Below are positions 18,810-26,913 of a stretch of DNA of 64,000 nucleotides, in pieces. Source of the stretch: Clostridia bacterium (lineage in GTDB: Bacteria; Bacillota; Clostridia; Acetivibrionales; DSM-2933); contig JAOABQ010000049.1 of assembly GCA_026418275.1 (NCBI GenBank), positions 212,564-276,563 of the forward strand, given 5' to 3'. The notes under the pieces were generated by a model. The model saw only the letters and a list, made by a program, of their open reading frames with translations, was not told the origin of the DNA and did no database searches. Numbering within the stretch: position 1 is the stretch's first letter; each line of letters opens with the position of its first letter. The translations under genes were made by a program, and so were the position numbers.

Positions 18810-20423
18810 ATGAAGGATAATAAAAACTTTCTAAAGGCAATGTTATCATATATCACATATAAAAAGAAAAAGGAAGTAAAAAAATTTACCCTTTTAGAAA
18901 CAAACGAAGACAGTGATAGGAAGCAGGAGGATGATCAATATACTCAAAGTGCCGACAATGTGTTTGAAGAAAAAATGATAAAGGGTGTAAAAAAGCCCAT
19001 CCCTGCTTCAGAATATCATAAAGAAAAGAAAAAAATAGGGCTTCAGCCGGATGAAAAAGCCATTTCAACCGATATAAGCATAAACATGGATTTCATATTG
19101 AGGAAGTTTAACGCACCGGTCAATAAGGACATTGTGATCCGGGAACTTAAAATTACAGGAAAATATAAAGCCTTTATCGTTTATTTGGATGGCATGGTGG
19201 ATAAGATGGTCATCAATAACTTTATTCTGCGGCCGCTGCTTAGGAGCGAAAATTTTCTAAAAGCGCAAGAACTCTCCCAGCTTCATTTTACTTTAGAGAA
19301 CATACTTGAGACAAACCAGACGAAAAAAATTTATAATCACGATGATGTAATATCTGAAATTCTGGTAGGGAATACATGTCTTTATGTAGAAGGCAGCAGC
19401 TTCTACATTTCCAGTGAAACCAAAGGGTTTGAAAAAAGGGGAGTTGCAACACCTCAGACCGAGGGAGTGGTGAAAGGTCCTCAGGAAGCTTTTAATGAAA
19501 ATTTACGTACGAATATAACACTGGTTCGAAGGATTATTAAAAATAACAACCTTACTACCGAATTTTTAAAGGTTGGTGAAGAGAGCAATTCCATGTGCGC
19601 CATTTGTATGTACGTGGCATTGTCAATCCTGCCGTTGTGAAAGAAGTGAAAAGACGGGTACAGAGTATTAAAACGGATGCTTTATACAGTATGGGAATGC
19701 TTGAAGAATTTATCGATGAAAACCCATGGTCTTTGCTTCCCAGTATGTTAAATACCGAAAGACCGGACCGGACAGCATCGCATATTGTTGAAGGCCGGGT
19801 TGCCATATTTCTGGATGGAACACCTTTTGCCGTAATTGTCCCGGTTACACTGCATTCTCTTTTTCACTCACCGGAGGATGCAGCTCTGAAATGGCAGTTT
19901 GCAACACTCCTGCGGTATGTCCGCCTGTTAGCCGTGTTCATAGCAACACTACTTCCGGGAATTTATGTAGCGCTGACAACCTATCACAGAGAAATGATTC
20001 CCACAGACCTTCTGATTGCCATTGCAAAAGCAAAAGAAAATGTACCTTTTCCTACAATCTTTGAACTGCTCCTTATGGAAGTTTCTTTTGAACTGATCCG
20101 TGAAGCCGGAATCAGGGTGCCGGGGATTATCGGAAATACCTTGGGAATTATCGGTGCTCTAATCTTAGGGCAGGCTGCGGTTGAGGCCAAGTATTGATCA
20201 TCGTTATTGCTGCAGGCGGATTTTTAGGGTTCTTTGGGATTGCTGCTGCTGTTATTGTTTTGGGTGCATTTGTTATGGATATGAAGTCTTTCGGAGTGCC
20301 TTTCTATGCGGGCTCAATGTCAGCATAAAAGTGAATGTCCGAAGAACTGGGCTGATGTTTGAGGCGTACCCGATTTCTGAGGAACTTCAAAGCGAAAAGC
20401 TATCGGGAGGAAAAGAAAAATGA
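18810..20423 (+). pseudogene. gerA: Frameshifted spore germination protein GerA
   Basis: Three overlapping frames together read as a GerA-family germinant receptor A subunit. The first frame (18810-19640) has the N-terminal soluble domain. The second (from about 19600 to 20197) has RGIVNPAVVKEVKRR, NPWSLLPSMLNTERPDR and several membrane helices. The third (about 20188-20328) has LGFFGIAAAVIV and MKSFGVPF. Moving from one to the next needs a shift near 19610 and another near 20190. About 30 residues expected around the second junction also appear to be missing. A further shift near 20325 is needed to reach the end at 20423. GerA proteins sit in the spore inner membrane and respond to germinants. 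Sequencing error could explain one shift but not the deletion. Confidence 0.85.
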
Positions 20424-20587
20424 TATATCTGTTTGTACTTGTAATGCTTGCCAGCGGCTATTATACTCTAACATATGGGCTAAGTCTTTGGAAAGAGGAT
20501 AATGAAAAACAGGCGGGAGCAGGTGTGATAGCCATTGCGTGGCTGGGCAGCCTGGCTCCTATTGTAGTGATGTTTTTAAAAAGGTAG
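20420..20587 (+). CDS. Small membrane protein downstream of gerA
   Basis: The 55-residue ORF begins with two hydrophobic segments separated by a short charged loop (SLWKEDNEK), so a two-helix membrane protein is likely. GGGAGG lies 9 nt upstream of the ATG. It directly follows the broken gerA gene. Small membrane proteins sometimes accompany ger operons, but I do not recognise a specific family. The codon pattern is plausible for a gene. Confidence 0.55.
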   Translation: MIYLFVLVMLASGYYTLTYGLSLWKEDNEKQAGAGVIAIAWLGSLAPIVVMFLKR

Positions 20588-20928
20588 CACTAATCCAGGG
20601 TCTATGCCCTCTATTGATGATTTTTAATTAAACTTATTATTTCATTATTTATAACACCATTTTTCCAGCAGGAGGATATGCTTTTGTGGCATTGTACCCT
20701 CCAATTTTTTCATACAGAATATAGTATTTTTAGTATTTTTATTTTTTACAGACTAATAAAATGACCTGTCAAAATGAGAGCCAAAGCACTAAATGCGTTA
20801 CCAAATATTCAGTATATTGGATAAGTAAAAAATATTTTAACATAAAAACCATATATGCCTAAATAGTTTTATTCCAGCTTAATAATATTTTACCGTGCAT
20901 GTACAATGCTGATTTATCCTTATATATC
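20588..20928. other. AT-rich intergenic stretch
   Basis: This stretch holds no ORF or RNA I can support. A short AGGG/CCCT hairpin near 20597 might be a weak terminator. The rest is AT-rich leader before the CotA-like gene. Confidence 0.5.
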
Positions 20929-20956
20929 ACAATTAGCTGCGTGTTTACATAATATA
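20929..20956 (+). promoter_or_regulatory. Candidate sigmaK-type promoter of the CotA-like gene
   Basis: AC at 20929-20930 and CATAATATA at 20948-20956 are 17 nt apart. They match the sigmaK pattern (AC then CATANNNTA) used for late mother-cell spore-coat genes. It lies about 50 nt upstream of a spore-coat-type oxidase, so the context agrees. No sigmaA consensus competes nearby. Confidence 0.5.
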
Positions 20957-21005
20957 TACTATGTGAATTTGCTGTCTAAAAAAAGAGTGAAAGGAAGGAT
21001 ATGAA

Positions 21006-22871
21006 ATGCTATTTCCAGACATTCCAAACAATATTTGTCCAAACATTAACTTTTCAAGAGATGACATAGTAAATTTACTGCTCAATTCCATTGCCTTTGA
21101 GGAGCTTGGCATAGCCCATCTTATCAATGAAGAAGCTGAAATGATACAATCTGCTTTAGGGACACTAAAAGGTCAGCATGTAAAAAATCCTGTGATTGAT
21201 GAACTCTTAAGAATTGATAAAGCCGTAGGACAAGTGTTGGAAGATATAATTAAAAAAGAGATTCTTCTTGGATTTAAGTTTGAGGATATACTTGAAGTAT
21301 TGAAGAACATTCCCCAATGCGAGCCGTCAAAACCAAAATCGATTCCCAAGTATAAAGATCCGCTTCCTATTCCTCGGGTACTTGAGCCGAAGAGAACAGA
21401 CCAAGGCGCTACCTATTATGAAGTTGAGATGAGAGAGGTCAGACAAAAATTACACAAGTGCTTTCCCGAGACAACGGTATGGGGCTATGAAGGCTCATAT
21501 CCAGGCCCTACCATAGAAGCAAGAAGAAATGAACTTGTCAGAGTTAAATGGATAAACAACCTACCTGATAAACATATACTGCCGGTGGATAAAACCATTC
21601 ATGGTGCGGAACCCCAATATCCTGAAGTTAGGGCAGTGGTACACCTGCATGACGGCAACACCCCTGCAGACAGTGATGGTCATCCTGATGCATGGTTTAC
21701 GAGAGACTTTGCAGTAAAGGGGCCTAAATGGGTACATGAGGTATACGAGTACCCCAATGATCAGGAAGCTACAACACTCTGGTACCATGATCACGCACTT
21801 GGAATTACCCGACTTAATGTCTATGCAGGATTGGCAGCTTTTTATATTCTGCGTGATGATAACGAAGACTCTCTCAATCTGCCCAAAGGAAAATATGAAA
21901 TTCCAATAGTTATTCAAGATAGATTATTCAATGATGATGGTTCCCTGTTTTATCCAAGACAGCCTGATCCACCTATACCGGGAGTGGACCCTTCTATTGT
22001 GCCGGAATTCTTTGGGGAAATAGCTGTGGTAAACGGCAAAGTATGGCCATTCCTTAATGTAGAACCCCGAAAATACCGTTTCAGGCTCTTAAATGGGTCT
22101 GATTCCAGGTTTTATAGATTGAGTCTTTCCTCAGGACAGCCGTTTATCCAGATTGGTGTAGACGGCGGCCTGCTAGAAAAACCGGTATTGGTTAATGAGC
22201 TTCTGCTTGCTCCTGCAGAACGGGCGGATGTAGTTTTAGATTTCTCGGCCTTTAAAGACCAGTGTATTCTTCTTACCAATGATGCTGCATCACCATTCCC
22301 GAATGGTGATGCACCGGATCCTGATACAATAGGTCAGATTATGCAGTTTAGGGTGGCTCTTCCTCTTTCATCACCCGATACAAGTACAGTACCCCCCAAT
22401 TTAAATACAATTTCATGGTTAAAAGAATCCGATGCAGTTTTGACAAGAGACCTGACTCTTGTAGAGAGTGAGGATCCGTTTGGTCGCTTAATACTTTTGC
22501 TGAATGGATTGGAATGGGATGCACCGGTCACAGAAAACCCTAAACTAGGTTCAGTCGAAATCTGGCGTCTCATAAACGCAACACCGGATACACACCCGAT
22601 CCATCCGCATTTGATCAGATTTCAGATTCTTGACCGTCAGCCCTTTAATATATCTCAATTTGAGGATACCGGTGAAATAGTTTTTACCGGACCTGCTGTT
22701 CCTCCTGAGCCAAATGAAAAGGGATTCAAGGATACCGTTAGGGCAAATCCCGGTGAAGTGACCCGTTTTATTGCCCGTTTTGGTGACTTTTCCGGGCATT
22801 ATGTCTGGCACTGTCACATATTAGAGCATGAGGATCATGAAATGATGCGGCCCTTTGATGTAATACCTTGA
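21006..22871 (+). CDS. cotA: CotA-type spore-coat multicopper oxidase with N-terminal extension
   Basis: The 621-residue protein has an N-terminal helical region of about 105 residues (IAFEELGIAHLINEEAEMIQ) and then a complete CotA-like laccase. All four copper-binding motifs are present: HLHDGNTPADSDGHPDAWF, WYHDHALG, HPIHPHL and HYVWHCHILEHEDHEMM. Laccases oxidise phenolic substrates with reduction of O2, and CotA makes spore pigment. The extension resembles short helical segments seen in clostridial spore-surface proteins. That suggests it anchors the enzyme to the spore, but this is inference. The ATG at 21006 has AAGGAAGG upstream. The next plus-strand gene is far away, so this gene is probably transcribed alone. 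Confidence 0.88.
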   Translation: MLFPDIPNNICPNINFSRDDIVNLLLNSIAFEELGIAHLINEEAEMIQSALGTLKGQHVKNPVIDELLRIDKAVGQVLEDIIKKEILLGFKFEDILEVLKNIPQCEPSKPKSIPKYKDPLPIPRVLEPKRTDQGATYYEVEMREVRQKLHKCFPETTVWGYEGSYPGPTIEARRNELVRVKWINNLPDKHILPVDKTIHGAEPQYPEVRAVVHLHDGNTPADSDGHPDAWFTRDFAVKGPKWVHEVYEYPNDQEATTLWYHDHALGITRLNVYAGLAAFYILRDDNEDSLNLPKGKYEIPIVIQDRLFNDDGSLFYPRQPDPPIPGVDPSIVPEFFGEIAVVNGKVWPFLNVEPRKYRFRLLNGSDSRFYRLSLSSGQPFIQIGVDGGLLEKPVLVNELLLAPAERADVVLDFSAFKDQCILLTNDAASPFPNGDAPDPDTIGQIMQFRVALPLSSPDTSTVPPNLNTISWLKESDAVLTRDLTLVESEDPFGRLILLLNGLEWDAPVTENPKLGSVEIWRLINATPDTHPIHPHLIRFQILDRQPFNISQFEDTGEIVFTGPAVPPEPNEKGFKDTVRANPGEVTRFIARFGDFSGHYVWHCHILEHEDHEMMRPFDVIP

Positions 22872-23006
22872 ATAAGATATTCGAATAAAAAAATTCAATC
22901 TGAATTAAATAAACCATATTCTGAATGAAAAACATTAGCCAATCCAATTACCTGTTTTGTTTAGCTTGTTAGTGGAGTAATTGAAAATACTATAGCATAA
23001 AAACAA

Positions 23007-23031
23007 GGGTTTCAGTTCAAAACTGAAACCC
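23007..23031. terminator. Perfect hairpin between convergent genes
   Basis: GGGTTTCAGTT and AACTGAAACCC form an 11-bp stem with a CAA loop. On the minus strand it is followed by TTGTTTTTATG, so it would terminate the minus-strand remnant. It may also work for cotA. Confidence 0.75.
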
Positions 23032-23042
23032 CTGTTACATCT

Positions 23043-23285
23043 CTATTCCTGATTTTTTACTAAGTTTATTATTTCATTATTCACAATATCAGGAGAGTAA
23101 TGAGGTATTGAATGCCTTGAGCCCTTAACAATCATTTGTTTACTATCCGTAGACCATTCTTTTAAAGCTTCCTGGCTATTTTTCCACTCAGATATCAAGC
23201 TGTTACTTTCAGAAGTAAGTATTCTAAGTGGTAGATTACCTAATTTCCCATTATCTAAAACCGTTTTTGCATTAGGGCTTGCCAT
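23043..23285 (-). pseudogene. Alpha/beta hydrolase, C-terminal fragment
   Basis: This 80-codon frame looks like the last third of an alpha/beta hydrolase. LPLRILTSES and the catalytic His region GSRHSIPHYSPDIVNNEI are recognisable. The nucleophile and N-terminal half are absent, and upstream sequence on the minus strand breaks into stop codons. It is therefore a remnant next to the tRNA-Leu integration site. It keeps a terminator downstream, which suggests the original gene ended here. Confidence 0.65.
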
Positions 23286-23326
23286 TCTAGCCTAAGAAAT
23301 GTAATCTGGACAGCCTTAATAACTCC

Positions 23327-23665
23327 CTACTCATTCAAGGATTTGGCGAATGCTTTTAAATGTTTTAATCCAGTATTGATTGTTGTGGGATTATCCAAGA
23401 CTTCTAGTAGATGTGAAACATAGTCATAGATTGTATTCTGGATTAGCAACATAATATCTGTATCATCCCCAAAATACTGAAAGAACTTCGCCAAATGATG
23501 CCTGTAACTCTTAATTGTAGCTTCTGAAAGGTTTTTCCTTTTACAATGTTTGATAAAATCTTCAAAGCACTGCGACAGTGTTTTTACTTCCTGTTTTTGA
23601 ACAGCCATTTTAATTCTTGCCATAATCTTAGTCCACTCCTTTGTAACTGGATTATTTGCTGCCAA
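23327..23665 (-). pseudogene. Tyrosine recombinase, N-terminal fragment
   Basis: The 112-codon frame matches the SAM-like core-binding domain of a phage-type integrase (CFEDFIKHCKRKNLSEATIKSYRHHLAKFF). It stops before the catalytic domain, with none of the R-H-R-Y residues. Stop codons follow in all frames. It lies just outside the left boundary of the present element, so it is probably the relic of an older integration at the same tRNA-Leu gene. No ATG start is visible, only TTG. Confidence 0.7.
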
Positions 23666-23692
23666 CAGAAAATCCAGTGGTCAAGGTTATAA

Positions 23693-23728
23693 AAGCAAAA
23701 AACCCTGTAACTGTTTAGTTACAAGGTT
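23693..23728 (-). terminator. Original tRNA-Leu terminator, displaced by the element
   Basis: On the minus strand AACCTTGTAACT and AGTTACAGGGTT form a hairpin followed by a T-run (GGGTTTTTTGCTTTT). It sits directly after the partial tRNA-Leu copy at 23737-23797, where the host tRNA gene would have ended before integration. Confidence 0.7.
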
Positions 23729-23736
23729 CTTAAGAA

Positions 23737-23797
23737 GTTTGGTGCCGAAGGCCGGACTCGAACCGGCATGTACTCACGTACGCTGGATTTTGAGTCC
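23737..23797 (-). repeat. attL, partial tRNA-Leu 3' half
   Basis: These 61 bp are identical to 38590-38650 and encode the anticodon-to-3'-end portion of tRNA-Leu on the minus strand. The sequence then diverges after GAGTCC, so no functional tRNA can form here. It is the displaced host copy. Confidence 0.92.
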
Positions 23798-23933
23798 CAT
23801 GGATGATATGTTATTTAGCTTTCTCATAGTACTTTTCTTTTTATTAAAATTTACAAAACACAGATATAAAGCCTATTGTAGGATTATTATATTTTATCAT
23901 TGTTTAAAGCATGTTATTATTAATTTTTGTTTT

Positions 23934-23951
23934 TAGTAGAAAATTAGTAGA
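23934..23951 (+). repeat. 18-bp repeat near attL, possible integrase arm site
   Basis: TAGTAGAAAATTAGTAGA occurs here and again at 38515-38532, inside each end of the element and in the same orientation. Each copy contains two TAGTAGA-like half units. That is what arm-type binding sites of tyrosine integrases look like. Confidence 0.55.
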
Positions 23952-24081
23952 TGATTTTTATATTGAGTTGGCAGGACCTATAAAACTATTCTTCAGTCAT
24001 AGAGATGCTTACATATACCTTCCTGTTCATCAGCAAGATTTCCACCGAAATGAAAGTACTTCATCGTTGGGCGCACACAGA

Positions 24082-24110
24082 AAAGAGAGGATTGTAAGAA
24101 TCCTCTCTTT
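24082..24110 (-). terminator. Terminator after the integrase gene
   Basis: AAAGAGAGGATT and AATCCTCTCTTT form a perfect 12-bp hairpin with a 5-nt loop. It lies 12 nt downstream of the integrase stop on the minus strand and is followed by TTTTCTG. Confidence 0.8.
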
Positions 24111-24121
24111 AAGCCCTAAAT

Positions 24122-25264
24122 TTAGCTCTGCAATATATCTTCCAAAACACCTACAGCTTCATCTTCCATTTCAGCTAAAACATGTCCATAAATATTAAAT
24201 AAAGTATATATATTTGAATGTCCCAACATTTGCTGTACAGTTTTATGGTCAATTCCACGTTTTAACATAATGGTTGCAAAAGTATGTCTCAAATCATGAA
24301 GTCTAATTTTGGATAAATCATTTTTTGCAAGGAAATTAGAAAATAAATGGGTTAAAGTACCTGGATCTATAAGTTCCCCGTCTTGGTTCTTAAAAACAAA
24401 ATCATTACTAATATATTTTTCACCATATAATAATTTGTATTCCATTTGTTTCTTTCTTTCATTCTTTAATAGTGTTAATAAAGTAGTCCCAATCTTTAAT
24501 TTCCGATTACTGGATTTATTTTTTGTTCTAGGCTTAGTTTCAAACCCATTACTTGTATGTACTCTTGTATTTTTAATATGAATTGTACCTTTGATCAAAT
24601 CAACATTTTGCCATTGCAATCCACAAATTTCACTTCTACGTAACCCCAGTATCAATCCTAAAAATACTGGTATTTCTAAACGTGTATCTTTTACTTTTGA
24701 TAGTAAAGTTTTCATCTGTTCTTCATTATAACTTTGGCTAACATCAGAGCTTTCTTTTTTAGGAATTTCTATGGCTTCCATTATATTACGATAAATAATT
24801 TCGTTTTTTAAAGCATATTTTAATGCTTTATTTAATAAAGCATAATGTTTGTGAATAGTATTTGCTGATAACCCACCCTTACCATCACAACGACCTTCAA
24901 TTTTTAATTTGTTAAAATAGTCTTGAACTGTCATAATATTTAATTTTTGAAGCTTTAAGTGTCCTAATTGAGGAATTAGGTGTACATTGATAATACTTTT
25001 ATAGCCATCGTATGTAGTAATTTCTTTTGCAGGTTTAATAATTGTTTCTAACCAGTATTCAAGAAACTCTTTAACAGTCATATTATCAGGGGCAACAAAA
25101 ATACCTTTGTAAATTTTTGATTGAATATCTGTCAACTTTTTATTTGCTTCAGACATTTTTGTTTCTCCAAGAGTAATCCATATTTTTTTGTACTTCCCAT
25201 CCGGCATCTTTTTATTATACGTTACATAATAGTTATTTCCTTTCTTCGTTAAGCTGCACTTCAT
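24122..25264 (-). CDS. int: Tyrosine-type site-specific integrase
   Basis: The 380-residue protein has three parts: an N-terminal arm-binding domain, a core-binding domain (TVKEFLEYWLETIIKPAKE) and a catalytic domain. The catalytic residues are visible as R in LGLRRSEICGL, H-x-x-R in LHDLRHTFATIM, H in LGHSNI, and Y in FNIYGHV. It resembles Tn916/ICE-type integrases of Gram-positive bacteria. ATG 25264 follows GGAGGAATTAATT; the longer in-frame TTG at 25279 overlaps that site. It lies next to attL, as expected for the enzyme that inserts the element into tRNA-Leu, and appears intact. Confidence 0.93.
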   Translation of the reverse strand: MKCSLTKKGNNYYVTYNKKMPDGKYKKIWITLGETKMSEANKKLTDIQSKIYKGIFVAPDNMTVKEFLEYWLETIIKPAKEITTYDGYKSIINVHLIPQLGHLKLQKLNIMTVQDYFNKLKIEGRCDGKGGLSANTIHKHYALLNKALKYALKNEIIYRNIMEAIEIPKKESSDVSQSYNEEQMKTLLSKVKDTRLEIPVFLGLILGLRRSEICGLQWQNVDLIKGTIHIKNTRVHTSNGFETKPRTKNKSSNRKLKIGTTLLTLLKNERKKQMEYKLLYGEKYISNDFVFKNQDGELIDPGTLTHLFSNFLAKNDLSKIRLHDLRHTFATIMLKRGIDHKTVQQMLGHSNIYTLFNIYGHVLAEMEDEAVGVLEDILQS

Positions 25265-25342
25265 AATTAATTCCTCCAATATTTTTTAAAAATTCGAATA
25301 GGTGGGTGACATCCTGATTATAAGATATGTCACCCACCTATG

Positions 25343-25537
25343 TCAATCAAACTTCATAAGTTGATCAGCTTGTTTTTCTGCATATGCAATCACTTTAGAT
25401 TTTAGAATACGATGTGGCTTTGTCAGAAATGGCGGTATTTGTCCAGAATTCACTAACTCATATGCCTTATTTCTACCGATTCTTAACATTTTCATTAAAT
25501 CTTCTATTGATAATACTTCTGGATAACTTTCAAACAT
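25343..25537 (-). CDS. xis: Excisionase-like helix-turn-helix protein
   Basis: The 64-residue protein contains YPEVLSIEDLMKMLRIGRNKAYELVNSGQIPPF, the MerR-like winged helix of excisionase-type DNA-binding proteins. ATG 25537 has AAAGGGGAAT upstream; a longer in-frame start at 25570 is less likely. It lies about 80 bp upstream of int in the same direction, the usual xis-int order. It probably bends DNA at the attachment sites and directs excision. Confidence 0.85.
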   Translation of the reverse strand: MFESYPEVLSIEDLMKMLRIGRNKAYELVNSGQIPPFLTKPHRILKSKVIAYAEKQADQLMKFD

Positions 25538-25709
25538 TTTGATTCCCCTTTTATATTTTATATAATTCAATATCCTTACTTTTGAGCAATGTTCTAACTG
25601 GCAGCTTTCTTGTAAAGAATTCTCATAAGGTTTCTTTAGCTACTTTGTCTTCTCATGCAATAAAACAAAAGCTTCACCTCCAATTTTGTTTTTGAAAATC
25701 AGAAAAATC

Positions 25710-25780
25710 CCTCTATAGTTAGGTCAGCTACAAGTGCAAAAATTCGGGTTTTTAAAAATTTTTTTAAATTTCATAAAGGA
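25710..25780 (+). repeat. 70-bp imperfect direct repeat, left copy
   Basis: The stretch starting CCTCTATAGTTAGGTCAGC recurs at 28437-28507 in the same orientation. The first 22 bases are identical and roughly 85 percent match by eye over 70. The two copies flank the repA block (25.7 and 28.4 kb) and both run into A/T tracts. They may be regulatory regions of two minus-strand genes or recombination relics. Confidence 0.75.
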
Positions 25781-25890
25781 GATAAATGGAAGTCCCCAAT
25801 ATAACAAATATATATAGGGCTTGCTTGTAATTCTGCTTAATAAGAATTAAATACACCCCTGTATATTTACAGTTATGTAAAAAAATATTA

Positions 25891-25951
25891 TGTATAACAT
25901 TTGTTATACACTTTTGGGTTTTGTTATACACGTTGAACGCTTTGCGTTCAA
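25891..25951. promoter_or_regulatory. TGTTATACA operator-like sites and hairpin
   Basis: TGTATAACA (25891-25899) and TGTTATACA (25902-25910) form an inverted pair. A third copy, TGTTATACAC, lies at 25922-25931, 20 bp from the second. A perfect hairpin TTGAACGC/GCGTTCAA follows at 25933-25951. Helically phased sites like this usually bind a repressor, Rep protein or Xis. Confidence 0.55.
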
Positions 25952-26174
25952 GATGTTTCATGGCGAATGTAATACGCCTGTTCCTGCCTTACGAAATCCT
26001 CTCGCCTTAACTCGGAAATTTCGTTGCGTAAAGAATGGTTATTGAGAGAAAAGTATTAAATACAAAAGAAAACGTGTAACTATTTACATGTTTTGCAATA
26101 GTATCTTTATTATTGCCTTGTGATAATATCCTTCAATAAAATTTTTACTCAACCTTTTAATTGAGTACAGTATT

Positions 26175-26723
26175 TTTGTCGCAACTTGCGACAAACCGTC
26201 AAAGACATTACTATAAGTCGGTTTGAAGTCTTTTATCTCATTTATTAAGTCTCTTTTTACTGGCAATATAACCGTTTAATAAATGATGTCTTGTTTAGAA
26301 AACAACTTTGCCCTAAGTTGGGGCTATGACTCATAAAGGATTACAGAGAAAAATTCGGGAGGGTTGGGCTAGAAGTTCTGAGTTGTTAGACAACTGAAAT
26401 TTTCTCTCTCAATATCATACCAAGAGAGAAGAAACGACCTAGAAAATTCGTAAAAGGATTTTGGCCAAGTTGGCCAAAACCCTCACAAGCTTTTGAATAT
26501 AGCAACCAATATGCCATCAATCTATATTTAAGTTTATTCGTTTTTTGTAAATTTTGATTTTTTTAGTTAGTCCTATATTCATAAGACATTTTCACACCTC
26601 AATATCATATAAATGATGGTGAATTATATACTATGTAGATCTTGGTTTTACCGTCATTTTCTGCTGGTATCACATTTTTTGTTTCTGGTAACAGCATAAC
26701 TTTTTGTCCCAACTTGGGACAAA
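26175..26723. repeat. Four palindromes with a constant AAGTT/AACTT loop
   Basis: The four sites are 26175-26195 (arms TTTGTCGC/GCGACAAA), 26310-26324 (GCCCT/GGGGC), 26459-26479 (TTTTGGCC/GGCCAAAA) and 26703-26723 (TTTGTCCC/GGGACAAA). The arms differ in sequence but stay complementary, while the 5-nt centre is AACTT or its complement. On the minus strand the first and last also read as similar peptides, so they may be remnants of a duplicated gene segment. Confidence 0.6.
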
Positions 26724-26913
26724 CCGCTAAACCCGTTGCTATCAGTAACTCTTCAGGCCTTTTTATTTCATTTTCAATTTTTTATTTTTTATTTTTATAG
26801 TTAGTCTTACATTCCTTCATAAAGCATTCTTTTATCTCAATATAAAATTAATGACGGTGTGTCGATAATGACGGTAAATTATATACCGGGTTGTAGTTCC
26901 AAATTTCCGTCAT
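26613..26913. repeat. Iteron-like ATGACGGT repeats, left group
   Basis: ATGACGGT or close variants occur at 26613, 26650 (reverse), 26851, 26868 and 26906 (reverse). More copies lie at 28252, 28656 and 28673 on the other side of repA. The clustering around a replication ATPase gene suggests binding sites of an initiator, that is, an origin region. Confidence 0.6.
26851..26885 (+). repeat. 35-nt inverted repeat, left copy (partner 28646-28680)
   Basis: Positions 26851-26885 are the reverse complement of 28646-28680 with a single mismatch. Each copy holds two ATGACGGT units 17 nt apart. The left copy overlaps the repA stop codon, so the two copies precisely bracket the repA gene. Confidence 0.8.

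Larger units (their letters stand above)
25571..26878. other. Gene-free control or origin region of the element
   Basis: This 1.3 kb holds no ORF I trust. Reading the minus strand from about 26780 to 26600 gives a gene-like stretch that ends in a stop, so a decayed gene is possible. The region contains a pair of TGTTATACA sites, four palindromes with a constant loop, a 70-bp repeat shared with 28437, and ATGACGGT repeats, each listed separately. It looks like a replication or regulatory region. Confidence 0.5.

Noticed and set aside
23737..23797. Second tRNA-Leu gene
   Set aside because: Only the 3' half is present. After GAGTCC the sequence diverges and no acceptor 5' strand or D arm follows.
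26084..26266. 60-codon minus-strand ORF
   Set aside because: It runs across one of the covarying palindromes. A related palindrome reads gene-like in a different frame, so I doubt this frame is coding.
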